Source of the DNA: Bacillus sp. es.034
Lineage (GTDB): Bacteria; Bacillota; Bacilli; Bacillales; Bacillaceae_B
Assembly: GCF_002563655.1 (NCBI RefSeq)
Contig: NZ_PDIY01000001.1
Location: 3,198,001 to 3,262,000 of the forward strand
Direction of reading: 5' to 3'
DNA length: 64,000 nt
The notes beneath the pieces are model-generated. The model saw only the letters and a program-made list of their open reading frames with translations, was not told where the DNA came from and made no database searches. Position 1 is the first letter of the stretch. The number at the start of each line of letters is the position of its first letter. Made by a program: the position numbers and the translations under genes. Positions 61,374-64,000 of this stretch are shown here, piece by piece.

Positions 61374-64000
61374 CTACGCTAAAAACCGGAATTCCGTCCT
61401 GCTTCCATTCTGTGATGAAATGACTTCCAGGCGTGCATCGATTCTCTCTTTCAGCTCTGGAACATGCGATATCAATCCTACTAATCGCCCGCTGCTTTGT
61501 ATATCCATTAATGCTTCGATTGCCTGATCAAGTGATTCCGGATCGAGTGTCCCGAACCCTTCATCGATGAACATCGTCTCTAATGATACTCCCCCGGCGT
61601 ATTGCTGGACCACGTCAGCAAGTCCAAGTGCCAAAGCCAGGGAGGCCTTGAAGCTTTCCCCTCCTGACAATGTTTTGACATGTCGCTCCTGACCTGTATA
61701 TTGGTCAAAGACCAGAAGTTCCAAACCGCTCTGAACATTCCCTTTGCTTCGGTCCGTTTTCCGGATCAACTGATACCTGCCTGAAGTCATCTTGATTAAT
61801 CTCTCATTTGCGACCCTAAGGATGTCTTCAAGGAATGATGCCAGAACATACCTTTCAAATGTGATCCGGTTGGCATTCTGACCCCTTGCGACTTCTGCTA
61901 AATGTCCGACCGTTTGATATCTTGATTCTAAATCCCTGATTCCTTCATTTATGACTGTCACCCTGTTGAGGATGAGCACATTTTCCTTTCTGTTTGTCAT
62001 GACACTATTTAAAAGATCATTTACCTCTTTCAATTCATCTGTAACCTTGATGATGTCTTCTTCGATCCTTTGAAGATCCGGCCGTTGTTTATCTTTTAAG
62101 ATTCCTTCAATATCGGATAGACGGTCAGTGACTGAGCGAAGATCCTCCCCGTACTTCCTCACTTTTTCCTGAAGGGCAGTGACTTCCGCTTCTGACTTTT
62201 TCGCTTCCAGAAAGGCTTTATAGTGGGAGAATCCCTGTTCTGTGAGTAGCGTGAGGAAGGCATCCCTTTCAGCTTTCATCTCCACATTCACATTCTCTAT
62301 TTGGATCTCTTTATCTTTTACTTGAGACTCCTTTACACTGTTTTGGTTCAACAGCTCATAGTACTGTTTTTGAGCCCGTTCAAAGGATGTCTTTAATTCT
62401 TTCAATCTTTGTTTCTCTTTCTGTAACACTTGTTCAAATTGAGCTTTTGTCCTGAGATCAAGGGGGATGGATTCCTTCACTTTTTCCAGGGTCGTTTTTT
62501 TCGTGTGAAAGAGCGTATTGAGTTCTTGGAGCATGTCTTGATTCTTCCCTCTTGCCCCTTCAAGTTCTTCAAGCTTCTCTCTCCCCTTTCTAATTTCTTC
62601 TCCCATGACTCTTATTTGTTCCACTTCTTTTTTCTTAGAAGCGATGTCCGTCTTCAATGATTCGATTTCTTTCATCAGCAGCGAACGGGTCTCCCCGAGT
62701 TCAAACTGATTAAAGTAACGTTTCTTTTCACTTATTTTCTTGTTGATATTTTCGATTTGCTCTTGAATGCCTTGTATTTTCGTTTCCTCCTGGGCAATGG
62801 CGAGGCTTACTTTTTTCTCTTCCGTTTCCAATTCCTGCTGCTTACCTTTTGCCGCCTTAAGATCTTCCCCGGATGGAATAGAATCTGCCTCTACTGCGGG
62901 GGTTGGATGGTGTTCCGATCCGCAGACCGGACAGGGAGCATCTTCTGCTAATCCTTTCGCAAGCAATGACGCCTGAGCAGAATTCCACTTCCCCTCCAAA
63001 AAAGCCAGCGTTTCAGAAGCATCCTGAAGTCGATCCTCAAGTTGACTATATCGATTCTTTAATTGATCACGCTCCGTTTTTACACGCTGAAGTTTTTGTT
63101 CCAATTGATTCATGTCATTTATCTGCTCCAGTAGGGAAAGTTTCTCCTGTACATTTTTTTCAAGTTGAAATACATCTTCCTGACCACCTTCTCCTGCTTT
63201 GACACGTACTTCCCGTTCCTTTATCCCTTTTTGTAAAAATGAGATCTGCTCGTTCTGTTTTGTTACAATACTCTGCTGTTTTTCGTACCTTTCTTTCAAT
63301 TCACCCGTTTCGTTCATTAGCGTATCTAAAGAATCTATATCTTTTTCCATATTTTCAAGTTGATTCACTCTTTTTGAAGCTTGCTCCCTGAGAGGTTCAC
63401 TTTTTGTTTCTTCTTCAAAAATCTTTGTTGCTGTCAGCAGCTTTTCTGAGATTGTTTGTTTTTGTTCGGATAGTGTGGCTAATTGACTTTTCAGTTCGCT
63501 TAGATTCCGATTAAGTTTGTGGCAATATTCATCTTGTTGAACCAAATGGGAAGCTCTCCTGGCCAAAACAATCTCATGATCGATCGATTCGATTTCAGGT
63601 TTCAGTGCTAAAAGGGATTCTTTTTGATTCTTAAGTTTTTCCAGAAGCTCATATTGATCGATCAGACTTTTAGCCTCTGTGAGATCCTTCTGATAGGCAT
63701 CCCTTTTCCCTTGAACGTTCTCATATTGTTGTGTGAGCTTCCTCTCCTTCTTTTCCATCTCTTCAATATGAGGGACTAGAAGGTGCAGAATGCGATGATC
63801 ATTTAACGGACTTTCCAATAAAAGGGATTGGAGTTCTTCATTTTCTTCAAAATGGATTCTTACTAGTTCCCTTGTTCGTTCTTCTATGGAGGATTCAACA
63901 GACCTTTTCAACTCGTCAGCCTCGGATTTCAATTTTTCCTGAATCGTCTTGTATAGCTCCGTATGAAAGAGGCGTTGCAATATGAGTTCTTTATCTTTAC
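61374..64000 (-). CDS. sbcC: SbcC exonuclease subunit, N-terminus beyond window
   Basis: The C-terminal 875 residues of the SbcCD nuclease ATPase (Rad50 homologue); the frame is open through base 64000, so the Walker A head lies outside. Visible parts are the long coiled coil, the zinc hook CPVCGSEHHP near the middle, the second coiled coil, and the C-terminal ATPase head with signature LSGGESFKASLALALGLADVV and Walker B MFIDEGFGTLD. SbcCD cleaves DNA hairpins and ends. An apparent TTG start at 63980 is only the edge of the frame. A strong terminator follows. Confidence 0.95.
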   Translation of the reverse strand, partial: KDKELILQRLFHTELYKTIQEKLKSEADELKRSVESSIEERTRELVRIHFEENEELQSLLLESPLNDHRILHLLVPHIEEMEKKERKLTQQYENVQGKRDAYQKDLTEAKSLIDQYELLEKLKNQKESLLALKPEIESIDHEIVLARRASHLVQQDEYCHKLNRNLSELKSQLATLSEQKQTISEKLLTATKIFEEETKSEPLREQASKRVNQLENMEKDIDSLDTLMNETGELKERYEKQQSIVTKQNEQISFLQKGIKEREVRVKAGEGGQEDVFQLEKNVQEKLSLLEQINDMNQLEQKLQRVKTERDQLKNRYSQLEDRLQDASETLAFLEGKWNSAQASLLAKGLAEDAPCPVCGSEHHPTPAVEADSIPSGEDLKAAKGKQQELETEEKKVSLAIAQEETKIQGIQEQIENINKKISEKKRYFNQFELGETRSLLMKEIESLKTDIASKKKEVEQIRVMGEEIRKGREKLEELEGARGKNQDMLQELNTLFHTKKTTLEKVKESIPLDLRTKAQFEQVLQKEKQRLKELKTSFERAQKQYYELLNQNSVKESQVKDKEIQIENVNVEMKAERDAFLTLLTEQGFSHYKAFLEAKKSEAEVTALQEKVRKYGEDLRSVTDRLSDIEGILKDKQRPDLQRIEEDIIKVTDELKEVNDLLNSVMTNRKENVLILNRVTVINEGIRDLESRYQTVGHLAEVARGQNANRITFERYVLASFLEDILRVANERLIKMTSGRYQLIRKTDRSKGNVQSGLELLVFDQYTGQERHVKTLSGGESFKASLALALGLADVVQQYAGGVSLETMFIDEGFGTLDPESLDQAIEALMDIQSSGRLVGLISHVPELKERIDARLEVISSQNGSRTEFRFLA

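Noticed and set aside
63980..64000. TTG at 63980 as the sbcC start
   Set aside because: The frame continues upstream without a stop (KDKELILQRLF) to the window edge, and SbcC needs a further N-terminal ATPase half.

Overview
The window looks like a chromosomal segment from a spore-forming, low-GC Bacillaceae bacterium (Bacillus sensu lato; the genus cannot be fixed from the sequence). The evidence is an operon of GerB/GerA/GerC-type spore germination genes, a KinB-like orphan histidine kinase, T-box and SAM-I leaders, purine-rich ribosome binding sites, and close relatives of B. subtilis AdhB, MhqD, YitJ, MetI and MetC. It holds about 60 protein genes. No rRNA, tRNA, CRISPR array, prophage or transposase gene is visible.

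Bases 1-13,000 carry an FAD-enzyme fragment, an ArsR-regulated MFS exporter, rlmN, a FusB-type EF-G binding protein, several GNAT acetyltransferases, a metallo-beta-lactamase-fold protein that appears to start at CTG, a stressosome-type STAS protein, a methyltransferase, a peptidase-E-like protein, an esterase and a secreted lipase. Bases 13,000-23,300 hold a PadR/chromate transporter pair, pssA, a threonyl-tRNA synthetase lacking its editing domain behind two tandem T-boxes, uppP, a YitT protein and the KinB-like kinase.

Bases 23,300-28,300 contain the most unusual cluster: a PlsY paralogue, a GNAT/class-V aminotransferase fusion and an LtaS-type phosphoglycerol transferase, closely packed on one strand, with a polytopic membrane protein upstream. 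This may be an undescribed envelope or lipid modification pathway. Bases 28,400-38,300 hold hydrolases, a glpQ gene behind an 11-bp-phased PhoP-box array, ada, an mhqO/mhqD pair behind an MhqR-like operator, and a second stressosome paralogue.

Bases 38,300-46,200 are a four-gene methionine operon (metI-metC-yitJ-metH) under one SAM-I riboswitch. Bases 46,400-64,000 hold adhB, a T-box-controlled TrpRS of the Pseudomonas-like type, Nudix, HAD, phospholipase-D and VanZ proteins, selB with an altered G4 motif, a SCO protein, a germination operon whose gerA-type gene is frameshifted, and the 3' part of sbcC.

A short palindromic repeat with core GGGACGGACC occurs 11 times at seven intergenic sites in the first 34 kb, as single copies, inverted pairs, a direct pair and one hairpin that ends exactly at two converging stop codons. 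It behaves like a REP/REPIN family.
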